DNA of 64,000 nt. Origin: Theristus sp. LFF4_11 (Eukaryota > Nematoda > Chromadorea > Monhysterida > Xyalidae). The stretch spans positions 1 through 64,000 of the forward strand of contig JASANC010004154.1 in the NCBI GenBank assembly GCA_030248135.1, given 5' to 3'. Positions 1-10,719 of this stretch are shown piece after piece (positions within the stretch are counted from its first letter, which is position 1; every line of letters begins with the position of its first letter). The notes beneath the pieces were generated by a model that was not told the origin of the DNA, searched no databases, and saw nothing but the letters and a program-made list of their open reading frames with translations. Both the position numbers and the translations under genes were made by a program.

Positions 1-689
1 CGGATCGACCGGTACCGGATCGACCGCATGCCAGAATGGCTGTGTTTTTCTAAGGCAAAAATTTGGTATTACTCGTGCGATCCCGCATAGTTGTTCCAGA
101 GCCGGGAGTTTGGGGGGGGCCGATATAGATAGCTGGAGCAAATTTTCCAGACAGATAGATAGCTGGAAAATTTTGGGGGGGCCGCGGGGGGGCCATGTGA
201 CGGCTTGCGGACAAAAGACCGCACGTGCCAAAAGACCGCAGATTTGAGATTTTTTTGTGACCAAAAGACCGCAGATGCTATCAAACCAAAATACCGCACG
301 TGCCAAAAGACCGCACCAAAATCAGTCACTGCGTACGTGATTATGATATGTTATTTTATGTTTATTTTGTCTTCCCATCCTTTTTTATTCTACAAAAATC
401 ATTGATTGAGCCGTCGATCCTTAAAATCGGTTGAGCACAGAGCCGGCAAAGTCGCGTGACAGGTCGGCGCACAAGACACATGTCGTGACGCACAAACAGC
501 GAACACATAACGTCGTGAATCACGATTTCCTTGGCCGATTTTGGCAATCCATGACACACACGGTGAAACGTACTAACAGCCAACACATAACGTCGCCCAG
601 ATCACGATTTCCTCGGCCGATTTCGACGATCGACTGCTCAATCATCTCAGCAGAACATCCGGAACACGTTGATATGTAGTTTGTGGTTA

Positions 690-790
690 CCGTATTACCT
701 CTAATAAACCCCCATAGGGGTTTATTTCTTCAGCGACTTCTGGGGGTGGGGGTTTATTTTTGGGGGAGGGGCTTTATTGGGGTTGGGGGG
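690..790 (+). repeat. Partial TA-flanked G-rich MITE
   Basis: It starts TA|CCGTATTACCTCTAATAAAC, the same terminus as the complete 406-bp element at 40301-40706, then runs into G-rich sequence and loses its right end near 790. Confidence 0.6.
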
Positions 791-1203
791 GCGGGGGCCG
801 ATATAGATAGCTGGAGCAAATTTTTTAGATAGATAGATAGCTGGAAAATTTTGGGGGGGGGCCGCGGGGGGGGCCATGTGACTTTGGGGGGGGCGGTCAA
901 AATTTTGAAATTGGATAGATAGATAGCTAAAACGCTAAAAAAGCTTTAAAAACAGCTAAATAATGCTTAAAACATGCTGAAAATCAAGTATAAATGCATA
1001 TTTTAACTAAAATTAGCGAAATTTTCAAGCATTTCGAGCAAAAATGGTCAATTTTGGTCAAAAATTGACTCATTTTATGTGTTCGAAGACAGAAATTTTC
1101 AGATAGATAGCTGGCTGAATTTTTTTTTAGATAGATAATAGCTGAGCCGAAAAAACCTTTCTGATAGAGATTGATTCGAAAATTTTTTGGGGGGGGCCAG
1201 CCC

Positions 1204-2248
1204 TAGAGATGTGAGGGTCAAAAAAAAAAATTTTTTTTTAATTTTTTTTTTAAAAAAAAAGTAAAAAAAAATGAGCATTTTTTTTTTATTTTTTTTATTA
1301 AAAATTTTTGAAATTTTTTCTTTAATGTGCCCTGAAAATGCCGTTTTTGGCATAATTTTTCGAAAGTTCAACAAAAATTTTCTTTGACTTTACCTTGTCA
1401 CTTAGTCTTCAACGCTGCAGGTGGTATTCTGGATTGATTTATCGACTGTTTTCAGCCTTGGTGAGTGATGATCGACTCGCGCATTGAAGTACTTGAGCGT
1501 CGCAAAGGCTAGTTCAACAAATTCCGATGTCGCTAAGGTGAGATAGAAGCAGAGAACTCACATTTACGCATCGTTTTTCAGGATCTCGAAAGGTGGAAAT
1601 TGCAGCTTTGCCTACATTACTAAACCAAAGCCAAGTTTACAGTCTGTTTTGTTGTTTTAGTTCGGTTTCAATGAAGTCGTTGTAGGTTCCTAATCCTAAG
1701 CCCAATCCTAATCCTAATGAAGTCGTTGTAGGTTCCTAATCCTAAACCTAATCCTAATCCTAAGTGAAGCCTTTTTAACAAAGTGAAAGTGCCTTGATTG
1801 ACAGCTTTGTTGAAGAGGTGAAACATTGGGATCACGGATCAGCTCCAGCTCCGGTTTAGGTTTGTAGTTTTACGGAAATTGCACTGTCTGCCACTGCAAG
1901 CGTAACTTCGTTGGTTGCTCGTTGCTGTTTCGCCTCGTGTCGTCAGCGTGATCACACCGGTTTGTTGTGGAACTTGTTTCCATGTTATTTGAGGTGAATT
2001 GAGAGGCAAAACACGAGACGTGATGTCGTCGGTGGGAAAATGGGGTCGCCGAAACCAAGTCTGAAATTTTCACCCTCCTCCCATATGAGTGGGGGTCATA
2101 TGGTAAGTCGGTGGCTCCTCAGATGGTGATATTCGGACTCCCTGAAAAATTCTGAACAACTTTCATTTTAAAAAAAAAAATTTTAGAAAAAAAATTTTTT
2201 TTTTTTTAAAAGAAAAAAAATAGAAATTTTTTTTTCTTGACATCTCTA
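1204..2248. mobile_element. Non-autonomous hAT-type element, copy A1
   Basis: The ends TAGAGATGTGAGGG and TTGACATCTCTA are inverted and flanked by a perfect 8-bp duplication GCCAGCCC (1196-1203, 2249-2256). An 8-bp duplication and a TA-G-starting end are typical of the hAT superfamily. The sub-terminal A/T homopolymer tracts and the middle are shared with copy A2 at 36347-37612. There is no transposase reading frame, so it depends on a partner in trans. Telomere-like CCTAAT runs at 1683-1765 are internal to this element. Confidence 0.75.
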
Positions 2249-2292
2249 GCCAGCCCCCCCCCAGGCCCCCCCCCCTAGAACAACTATGCGAT

Positions 2293-2420
2293 CCCGTGCA
2301 CCCCCCTCACGAAATTTTTCTGCCAGTGCACCCCCCCCCTCAGGAAAATTTGCTGCCCGTGCACCCCCCTCACCGAGAAGGCACCTGACACCCCCTCTAA
2401 AATTTGGCAAACACCCCCCC
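2293..2420. repeat. Short C-rich tandem repeats
   Basis: A unit of roughly 35-38 bases beginning GTGCACCCCCCTCA is repeated about three times with drift, followed by more C-rich sequence. No coding signal is seen. Confidence 0.5.
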
Positions 2421-2696
2421 CCTCACCCAAGGTCCCGCATTCGCTACTGACCGGATGTTGCGACGGCACGACACGAGGCAGCAACCAGACAACGTAGCGC
2501 TTGCAAACGGAGCAGGCGGACGCTCTGCGAGCAGTACCGTGGGCCCAAAAAAAATTTCGAAGGGGGGGGGGTATGGTGCCGTGGGGGGGGGTGCCGACCA
2601 AAAAGTGAGGGGGGGTCCAAACTATGGTAACGTGGGACCCCCGTCGGTAAAACGGTCCAAACCTCCAAAATGGGCTGCTGACGGTTTTACGAGGTA

Positions 2697-2855
2697 ATAT
2701 CAAAGAAAATTTTTGTTGAACTTTCGAAAAATTGTGCCATTTGAGGTTTTCAGAACACATTAGAAGAAAATTTTTTGAATTTAAACCAAAATCGGCATTT
2801 TAGTTTTTTTTAAATCACTTTAAAAAATTTTGATTTTTGTTTAACAACCCTAAAG
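2697..2855. repeat. Relic end of a hAT-type element
   Basis: This stretch repeats the pattern of the A/D element ends (GTTGAACTTTCGAAAAATTG followed by A/T runs) and ends in AACCCTA, but no matching left end was found, so it is a truncated copy. The rest of 2421-3137 holds G/C-rich low-complexity sequence and a possible tiny first exon of TECR (ATG at 2923, donor GTGAGT at 2929). Confidence 0.45.
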
Positions 2856-3137
2856 TGAACTACCTACCTCGACGACGGAGCCGGATCGCTGCTGTTTTTC
2901 GTTCGACTCGTTTTGTGTCAAAATGCTTGTGAGTATCTGCTCTTGTTGTTTTGTTTTCGAACTCGAGTTAAAGAAATACTGTTGGACTATGTTGCGCAAA
3001 TTGCTTAAAAAAACAGCGGCAAATTAAAATTATTGAACTTTTCTGGAAAACACATGTGTGGTGGCCGTGGGTGCCTGTGCATCATTATCAGTACCTAAAG
3101 CGAAAGCAAGTTTTCGAGGGGGTGTCGTCACGTGGGG

Positions 3138-3552
3138 GCATAGTTGTTCCAGAGCCGAGGGGTTGGGGTGGGGCGATTCCGCCGATATAGATTGCTGGAG
3201 CAAATTTTTCAGATAGCTGGAAAATTTGGGGGGGACTTTGGGGCCTGGGGGTCAAAATTTTCATATTTGATAGATATCTAAAACGCTAAAGAACCATAAA
3301 AACAGCAAAATAATGCTAAAAATACACTAAAAATCAAGTATATACGCGTATTTTACCTAAAATTAGCGAAATTTTTTAAGAATTACGAGCAAAAAATGGT
3401 CAAAAGTCAAAAAAAGTTTCATGCCTTTGAAGACAAAAATTGTCAGAAAAATAACTGGCTGTGAAATTTTTTTCAGATAATTTTCAGCCGAAAAAAACAT
3501 GTGTAAAATACCAGAGATTCGAAAAAGTCCCCCCCCCCTCCTGGAACTTATC
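3138..3552. repeat. Second copy of the GCATAGTTGTTC repeat
   Basis: It begins GCATAGTTGTTCCAGAG and continues with the same GCCGATATAGAT and GGTCAAAATTTT blocks seen near 795-1000, ending near a degenerate inverted end around 3540. It is a second, shorter member of the family that makes up 85-2289. Confidence 0.5.
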
Positions 3553-3693
3553 TAAAAAATTGGTGAATAAAACGGCTTTAAAACGTAAATAACAATCATC
3601 CATCAAGGTTTTTTACGATCCCTTGTTCTGTTCACGAGAGCAGCTCTGCTCCAGCATTGGTCAGCTCAGCCTCTCATACTGAGCAGGAGCGCG

Positions 3694-6600
3694 ATGCTGT
3701 TGAAAACAACAATCAGATATCATGGTTTGCAGATTGAAATCTGCGACGCAAAGACGCAAAAGAAGATTTTGGAGCTTGATGACGTCAGTCCATCAGACAC
3801 AATCAGCGAAATCAAGACCGAGATCCACTTGAAACGTTCGTTTTTCTCGCAACTTTTCATTCTCAAAACCTTTTTGTCATATGCGTGTGGCATGTATTCT
3901 GCGTTTCAGCTCTTAATTCAGGCCTGCTTTCTGTCGGCTAATTATTGATTTTCAAAGGGGGGTGACTTATTCATAACACACATTCATGACGTGTTGCGTG
4001 GGGATGTGCGTGCGTGCCTTTCTCTCATGCCGCCCGCCCCTCCCGCCACCACCTGCTGTATTTCAAATCAGAAAGGTATTGCACCCATTTCTTCGACAAA
4101 CGTTTCGTTCATTGGCGAAATAATCAATCATTCAAATGAAAGTAACAAGAAAAACCGCAAATTCAGGCGCCAACCTCTACCCCGACCGCCAGGCGTTGCG
4201 CTTGGAGCCGCGCGGCAAATCGCTGAAGGACGACGAAACGTTGGGCGAGCTGAATCTGCCGGCGCGCGGCGGGCAACTGTACTTGCGTGACCTGGGAGCA
4301 CAAATCGGCTGGAAAACGGTCGGATAAGTGTCGGTTTTTTTGTGATTTACTTTTTTGGATGATGGTTGGTTGGAGGGCTCACCCCGCACGATTGCCTTGT
4401 GCGCTGTCTGTGCGTACAGAAACCGTAAAAACCCTGTGCAGCATTCGTGGTGTCTGTGCCAGGCCACGAAGCCACGAAAGCTGACGTTTGCGCAGCGACA
4501 ACGAGCAGATTTGGTGTGTGCCTTGTTAGTTCGCAAGCGAGTGATTGGCTAGGCTGGGCTGGGGATTTTCTGTTTCAATTTTGTGAAATAATGGATACAG
4601 AATTCATTTCTTTATGAGGTTCTTTTCCAGGTTTTCCTAATCGAATATGCCGGTCCATTTTTCATCTATCCGATTTTCTATCTGCGGCCGGAGTTTATAT
4701 ACGGGAGAGGTAAAGTTATAAATACTGGATTGAATATTTTTAAAACATCAGAAGTATTATAGCGGCGTTCTAAAGTATGCTTTTCGTTTGCTTGTGCAAC
4801 TTGTTTTGAGCGTGCGTCAAAAGAATCCGTTCCATGCTTGATGCGGCAATTCAAAATTATCAAAGTGACTTTGTCGCTTCTCAGGGGACTCGGTCAAGTT
4901 AACAGCTTTGAGTTACAAGCTACAAGTTACAAGTTTCAAGCGTGAAACTGATTTTCTGTACCACAGTCAAACTTTAAATTATAGGCAGTCAACTGATTTG
5001 TTGGTGATCCACACGTGATGCACGCTTTCTGTGCAGGTATTGCTGTGGAGGCAGAGTCTGTCCTATGTGGAAAGCATGCATATCACCTATCACGTGATAA
5101 CCACCCAATCAGCTTATAGCCTATAATTTAGAGTTCGACTCCATGCGCAAGACAAGAAGACAAATTATCGTTTCAAAAACCTTGTAAGCACAAAAGTTTC
5201 ACGTTCCGTGAAAAGCAGTATGGTGTAAGCAAAAAATCCGGTTTCTCAATGCGACGGCGTCGCAAGATTGAATTGCCGCGGAATTTAAGAAAAGTTTTTT
5301 GTCTTATATGTTTAACGCATTGAGTATCGAAACCAAAAGAAACGATAGTATGCATTCGATTTCTTCAGTCCGTCGTTTCAGTCAGTCCGTCCCAAACTGA
5401 ACTTGCGAACCTTTCAGGCGCTGCTTACGTATCGTACGCGCAAGCGGTGCATTTGGCTGTCGCCTGCTGGACGTTCCACTACGGCAAACGTTTATATGAG
5501 ACGCAGTTCGTACACCGATTCAGCCACGGCACCATGCCTCTGATGAATGTCTTCAAGGCTGGTTTTTTTGCAGAAAAACGTCGGTTTTTTTGCAGAAATT
5601 TTGGACCGTTTGCAGAAATTTTTTAGCAGATTTCTGCAAATTGCAGAAATAGATTTGCATACAAACTTTGGTTCTGCAATATTCATTTTGTGCTTAGCGC
5701 TTGACTGAAGTTTCACATCAGCATGGAAGAAATTTCAAATAGGTTTTTTTTGTCAAAAACAGCTGTTTCGGCGGTTGCTGTAGCGCAATGATTGGCGTTT
5801 TGTTTTGCCTTCGTAAATAAAACCGGAATATTTCAAATTCGAAAAACAAAGCAGAATCAGTCAGTTTTTGCTTGTGGGCTGCGGACTGACACCGCATTGT
5901 CAAATAAAATCAAATCGAAAATTATTGTTTGCTGTTAGGCTTTCTGTTTGGAATTAGATTGAAGTGATCCATCATCCACACAACAGAAGATTCAGAAATA
6001 AGACATTGGCGGAGATGCGCAAGTTTGTCCTCGAGCTTGTCGAGAATTTCAACAACCGATTCGAAGACGAGCACAGCGTTCTCAAGGCTGCCAAAATATT
6101 CTACCGTCTGAGATGGATGGATCTTAACAGCTGCTGGCGTACGGAAATGCTGATCTGCTGTATCTGCACCAGTTTTATTCATCAATTTTGCCGGGCAAGG
6201 GCAGCACCGCTGACGAATGGAAACGATTCAAATGCGAACGAATTCAATTCCCTGGTCCGAGTATAACTGCAGGCAAGCATGCAGTATCTGGGGATGAAAA
6301 CAAAGAGGCGACACAAAATCAAACCGAACAAAGTGAACTGTACCGTTGAGAACGTCGAACCGACCGAAGCAACGCAGTCCAAGGCATCGAGACGAGTCCG
6401 CACACTCAAGGCGCTCAGCGGCACTAGCTGGGGCTAGGGTTAGGGGAAAAAAAAATCCGGATTTTTTTTTAAATTAAAAAAAAATTTTTTAAAAAAAAAA
6501 AATTTTTTTTTTACAAGTTAGGTTTGTTCGAAGCGTCTCGTCGAGCTGAGTTCATCTAGACTATTTTCAGAACGATCCGGAAAACTATAAGAGCGAAAAT

Positions 6601-9600
6601 CGTGTTTTATTGAAATTATGTCCATTTCATAGAGGGAAAGTTGCATTTTCAACAGTAAAACAGGACAATTTTCGACGTGTACTTGAATATTGAACCGTTC
6701 TTAGTTGTTCCTCTTTAGAAAATTACCAAAATTTGACTGTGTTCAAAAATTCCTGTTTGCTGTAGCTAAGTCGGCAACCCCTGTCGACCCGGTCGCCCCC
6801 CCCCCCCCAAGACACTTACTTTCAGGTTCAACCAGCTATGCTATCTGCCACATGGCGAGAGCCCACTCTTCAAATCATCGTATCGAAAACACGTACCATG
6901 ATTTCGCGATCACGTTGCGGGCAACTGACAGACGCAAGTTTAACACGTTAGTTTAGCTCAGCACGCAAGTTTTAACATGTGGCCATGTTATCGGGTACCT
7001 GAAAAACGGTCGTGTGATGTGGTATTAACCAACATCCCCGCTCCAATTGTTTAACAATATATCGCACAACTCCATTGTAGACCTATAACGTACGCCAATC
7101 AACAAGATATCATGTTCATCTCATGGCCTACCGACTGAAAAAACATGTTCTAAGTTGCAAGAAAACGATTTCTGAAACGATATTTCAATTCAGTTAAGTC
7201 ATTTCAACGCTAAAAATTGACTCTAGAAGTCATCCAAATCGAAAAACACGGAGTACGTCGGTCAAAATGACCAAATAATGACATGTACCTAAGCACACAA
7301 AGAAGTTGGGAAGAAAATTTGGTTTGAACTTTCAAAAAATTATGCCATAAATCGAATTTTCAGAGCAAAGTAGAAGAAAAATTTTTCAAATTTTTTTTTA
7401 AGTTTGAAAAAAAAAATCCAAATTTTTTTTAAAAAAAAAAAACGAAAAAAAAAATAAAAAAAAAATTTTTTTTTCAAAGCCCCTAACCCTAGCTGGGGCG
7501 CCACAAAAGAGACACTGCTGACGGTGCACCGCGCGACAGTCAAGAGCGTCATCAACTACGCTGCCCCGGTCTGGGCGCCCAACGCAGCCGCCACGAACAT
7601 TGAAAAACTGCAGCGGGTGCAGAATGCAGCGCTCCGCGTCGCCACGGGTTGCCACACTGCCGCGCCTGTCCATCACCTGCATACGGAGTGCGCCGAGCTG
7701 CCGGTGGAGGAACACCTCCGCATGCTCTGCGTACAATATCTCGCGAGCGCGCGCTACGATGACGCACATCCGTATCATCGCGAGGCGTCCGTCTCCACGC
7801 GACACAGAGCCATGAAACACACGCTGGCGTCAAGGTTCGATCACGAGGCCGCCCAGGCGATCAACGTCCAGCACTCGACGCGCCAACAGCTCCTGAACTT
7901 TGTTCACAGCGTGTCTGTCGCGGACGTCATTGCACGGTGTCCGGCGAACCCTGTGCTCAACGCGCCAGCGCCACCCATCTCATTAACTGAGCGCGAACTG
8001 CCACGCTACACGAGGCGTCGATTGGCACAACTGCGGTCGGGCTACTGCTCGATGTTGGCGTCATACCAGCACAAGATAGACAGCCGATGTCCAGCGCGAT
8101 GCCCACTCTGCAACGACGCTGACGAAGACGTTCGCCACATCTTCATGTGTCCTGTTCGAGCGCTCGACGTCGTCGCGCGAGACCTGTGGGACCGGCCGGC
8201 ACAGGTCGCGAAGGCACTGCGTCTGCCGACGGAACAATAATCAGCAGCAGCACGGCAACAAACAACAACAACAACCGACCGAAGCCATCGCTTTGATTGC
8301 GGAATTTGAGCAATGAGGGTTTTCATTTGATATTAATTGTGTTGTTAGGTTGAGTTGAATGATTTGAAACAAATGACTTGGTTCGGTTTTGGTGTTTTTT
8401 CTGAATCTTTGAAAAATTCTGCGGTAAAACGATGCAATTGGCAATTGCAATTCTGAGCATCGTAAAGAAATGATGCTCAGAACGAAAAAATGATATTATA
8501 CAACCACAGAAACCATTTTCGTCATAATTTTGAAATTTGCAGAAACCGAATTTCATTTGCAGAATTTTACCAAATTTCTGCAAATTGCAGAACCGACTTT
8601 TTGAAAAAAAGCCTAGCTTCAAGGTGAACCACCGAGTCACGTTCTTTTGCGACCGCTCTGTCTCAACTGCCTTTTTGATGCCGTTATTGAGTGGTGAAAC
8701 TTTTGGAAACATTGCACCCGAAAGGAACCACACCAAACCGCTTAAGATTACTGGAACCCACAGAACCAACCAATCCATGAACATGAAAATGGAACTTTGC
8801 TTCCAGAATTCCGCCTACTATTGGGGATTTTGTGCGTACGTCGCTTATTTCGTCAACCATCCGCTGTACACGGCGCCAAGTGAGTTTCACAGTTGTGGTG
8901 TTTGAATGTTCTCATTTGTTTTACTGATTGTGTTACGCAGTTGGTCTCTTCAATTTCAATCGCAATCACAAGTTTTCTTTGCAATGATTTTGTAATCTGT
9001 AATGACAGATTTTTACACTGCATTGGGGTTCGATTGTTTTATCATTACTTCTTTCAGTGTTCGGCAGCGCTCAACTCGCCACGGGACTCGCAGTGTTCTG
9101 TGTCAGTTTGCACTGTCATTTTTACTCTGTTTCGAAACCGTTTGCCATTTGTGAACGAGCAGTTGCCAGAATACCCGGACTGACCCTGACAAACAACGGC
9201 ATTTCCAGTTGCTAATGTTGTTGGGCGTATAATACAGTACACCACACACTCAAAAAGTGTCCTAGAGGAAGTACCCAAAAATAATCAAATTAGTCACCGA
9301 GTAAAAACCCGCCTCCCTTTCTTTGTAGAGCGATTCACTATAGAACTGAGTAACTTGCAGAAATTTTCTTGATATATTCGATGCCAGAACAGGACACTGT
9401 CATCAGAACGCAGCCCTTAATGAAATTCTAAACGGCACTCTATGAGTCGTGCAACGAAAAATATCAACTGACGGGCAATATAAGCTCCCGCAGGCGAAAA
9501 CCAAACACAGTGAAGCACGTGAGCTCGCATTCATTTGTGTACGTGTGCGTTTTCCATGAATGGTCAGTTTGCCGAACTCGGCAACTATGCGATCCACGCG

Positions 9601-10719
9601 CTGCTGCGTGACCTGAGGCCGCCGGGCAGCAAAGTGCGCCGCGTGCCGATGCCGAATGCGAATCCGTTCACGGTGTTGTTCAACTATGTGTCGTGTCCGA
9701 ACTACACATTCGAAGTGATGGCGTGGCTCGCGTTCAGTGTGACGACGCAGTGCTTGCCGGGTGATTTGCAAATTTGGTTTTTTGCCGTATGTCGTTTGCG
9801 GCACTTGTAATCCATCTGTTGTGGTGTTGTTTTGGGTATTTTTGGCGAGGTTTTTAGCCGGGGCAAACCCAGAAAAGCGTACAGAACGCCGTCGAGCAGG
9901 GTTCCGATCAAGTTTTCTCTGCCATCAAATGCCTGTACGTACACCCCTCGGCGGGGCTCGGTCCCCCGAAGCACCAGGCCACGAGGGTGACAAGGGAGAT
10001 GACAAGTGGGTAGCAGGCGAACGCCAGCATGGCAGGTGGCTACTGTCACAACGACTCCTGCTGTCATGCACTGTCGGCCTGGTAGCCCAGGCGAGGCCCG
10101 CCGATTGGCGGATATCCCAGAAAGCTCCGCTCGGGATTCCTGCTTAGGTTTTGGCGTCTTGTTTGTCAACAGATTAGTTTGCCTTCAGATTAGCTGTCAC
10201 CCTCGTCTCGTGGCTTGGTGGTAGTGCGTTAGACTACAGTCTGTGCGCTCGGGGGATCGAGCCCCGCCGAGGGGTGTATGGGCACTTAATGACAGAGAAA
10301 ACTCGATGGGCGCCCTGCTCAATGGCGTTCTGTACGCTTCTCTGGGTTAGCCCTGGCAAAAAACATCGCCTAAAAATCCCAGCAACGACAACAACAACAA
10401 AGTTTGCATGCTCAGGTTAAATCGATCACCAAGATCAAGCACACTGCTCGGCATCTTTTTGCAATGTGGCCAATCAGCTTGTTGCAACTGTGGCCAATCA
10501 GCTTGTTGCAACTGTGGCCAATCAGCTTGTCGCATGAGGTGTATCTCGGACTTTTGAATAATGGCACGTTCTAACGAAAGACTGATTTCAGCACTGATAT
10601 TCTGTTTCGTGGGCGCGGTGCAGATGACGATTTGGGCCAAGAATAAACATCAAAATTACAAACGAGAATTCAGCAACTATCCGAAGCGGCGTACCGCGAT
10701 TGTACCGTTTTTGTTGTGA
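3694..10719 (+). CDS. TECR: Trans-2,3-enoyl-CoA reductase (TECR/Tsc13 family)
   Basis: It catalyses the last, NADPH-dependent step of very-long-chain fatty acid elongation in the ER membrane. Eight exons join in phase: 3694-3835, 4167-4318, 4631-4709, 5418-5557, 8807-8879, 9058-9101, 9568-9760, 10592-10719, giving 316 residues against about 308 in the human protein. Recognisable blocks are the N-terminal ubiquitin-like part ([28 protein letters not shown]), [26 protein letters not shown], the steroid-reductase-type block SCPNYTFEV and the C-terminus IVPFLL. The junction after 5557 needs a GC donor (AAG|GCTGGT); all others are GT-AG. Intron 4 is 3.2 kb and full of transposons. An alternative start is ATG CTT at 2923 with donor GTGAGT, spliced in phase to 3733. 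The family is near certain; the exact N-terminus is not. Confidence 0.9.
4963..5140. repeat. MITE of the CAGTCGAAC family
   Basis: Inverted ends CAGTCAAACT and AGTTCGACT enclose an imperfect palindrome with CAAT-rich and CACGTGAT boxes. At least six further copies lie in this window, some flanked by TA. It sits in TECR intron 3. Confidence 0.7.
6371..8240 (+). pseudogene. 5'-truncated non-LTR retrotransposon reverse transcriptase
   Basis: From 7492 to the stop at 8240 the frame reads like the C-terminus of a Jockey/CR1-type RT protein: [10 protein letters not shown], then [11 protein letters not shown], then a terminal Cys/His motif CPLCxxxxxxxxHIFMC. The upstream part continues to the left of 6434 in a compatible frame (ending [10 protein letters not shown]), interrupted by the hAT element at 6435-7491. 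There is no endonuclease or RT core and the 5' end fades out near 6370, so this is a dead fragment. It is GC-richer than the surrounding intron (TECR intron 4), consistent with insertion. Confidence 0.75.
6435..7491. mobile_element. Non-autonomous hAT-type element, copy D
   Basis: The ends TAGGGTTAGGGG and CCCCTAACCCTA are inverted and flanked by an exact 8-bp duplication GCTGGGGC (6427-6434, 7492-7499). It interrupts the non-LTR RT fragment at the codons for SWG, and the frame continues on the far side. The A/T-rich sub-terminal sequence and the GAACTTTCAAAAAATTATG block relate it to copies A1 and A2. No transposase is present. Confidence 0.8.
9812..9990 (-). repeat. tRNA-derived SINE, copy 1
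   Basis: On the minus strand it starts with a tRNA-like head (TCGTGGCCTGGTG ... GGGACCGAGCCCC, the latter resembling a Pol III B box), continues with a conserved body (TTCTGTACGCTTTTCTGGG) and ends in a CAA-rich tail. It lies in TECR intron 7, head to head with copy 2. Confidence 0.65.
10196..10405 (+). repeat. tRNA-derived SINE, copy 2
   Basis: The head TCGTGGCTTGGTGGTAGTG and the B-box-like GGGGATCGAGCCCC are followed by the same body (TTCTGTACGCTTCTCTGG) and an ACAACAACAACAAAG tail. This is the most complete copy of the family. A tRNA gene was rejected because the acceptor stem does not close. Confidence 0.7.
10462..10530. repeat. 24-bp tandem repeat, three units
   Basis: The unit CTGTGGCCAATCAGCTTGTT plus four bases is repeated three times almost exactly, just upstream of the last TECR exon. 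Confidence 0.75.

Larger units (their letters stand above)
85..2289. mobile_element. Composite repeat with short terminal inverted repeats
   Basis: The left end GCATAGTTGTTC and the right end GAACAACTATGC are inverted copies, and GATCCC lies directly outside both (79-84 and 2290-2295), which looks like a 6-bp target duplication. The interior is not simple. A GCCGATATAGATAGCTGG-rich block occurs at about 115-200 and again at about 795-880, a fragment of another TA-flanked repeat starts at 690, and a complete hAT-type element occupies 1204-2248. No coding region is credible inside. It is best read as a non-autonomous DNA element that received later insertions; the superfamily is not clear. Confidence 0.5.

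Noticed and set aside
1099..1374. ORF rich in Lys/Phe
   Set aside because: Product of A/T homopolymer runs at a hAT element end.
1683..1765. CCTAAT-type interstitial telomere repeat
   Set aside because: Irregular units inside hAT copy A1; no long uniform array.
5922..6266. Opposed ORFs upstream of the hAT element D, vaguely transposase-like
   Set aside because: Similarity to a hAT transposase is too weak to claim and both strands are open.
6435..6450. TAGGGTTAGGGG, telomere-like
   Set aside because: It is the terminal inverted repeat of a hAT-type element with an 8-bp duplication, not a telomere array.
10200..10275. Possible tRNA gene
   Set aside because: It has A- and B-box-like sequence but no closed acceptor stem, and is followed by a repeated body and CAA tail, so it is a SINE head.
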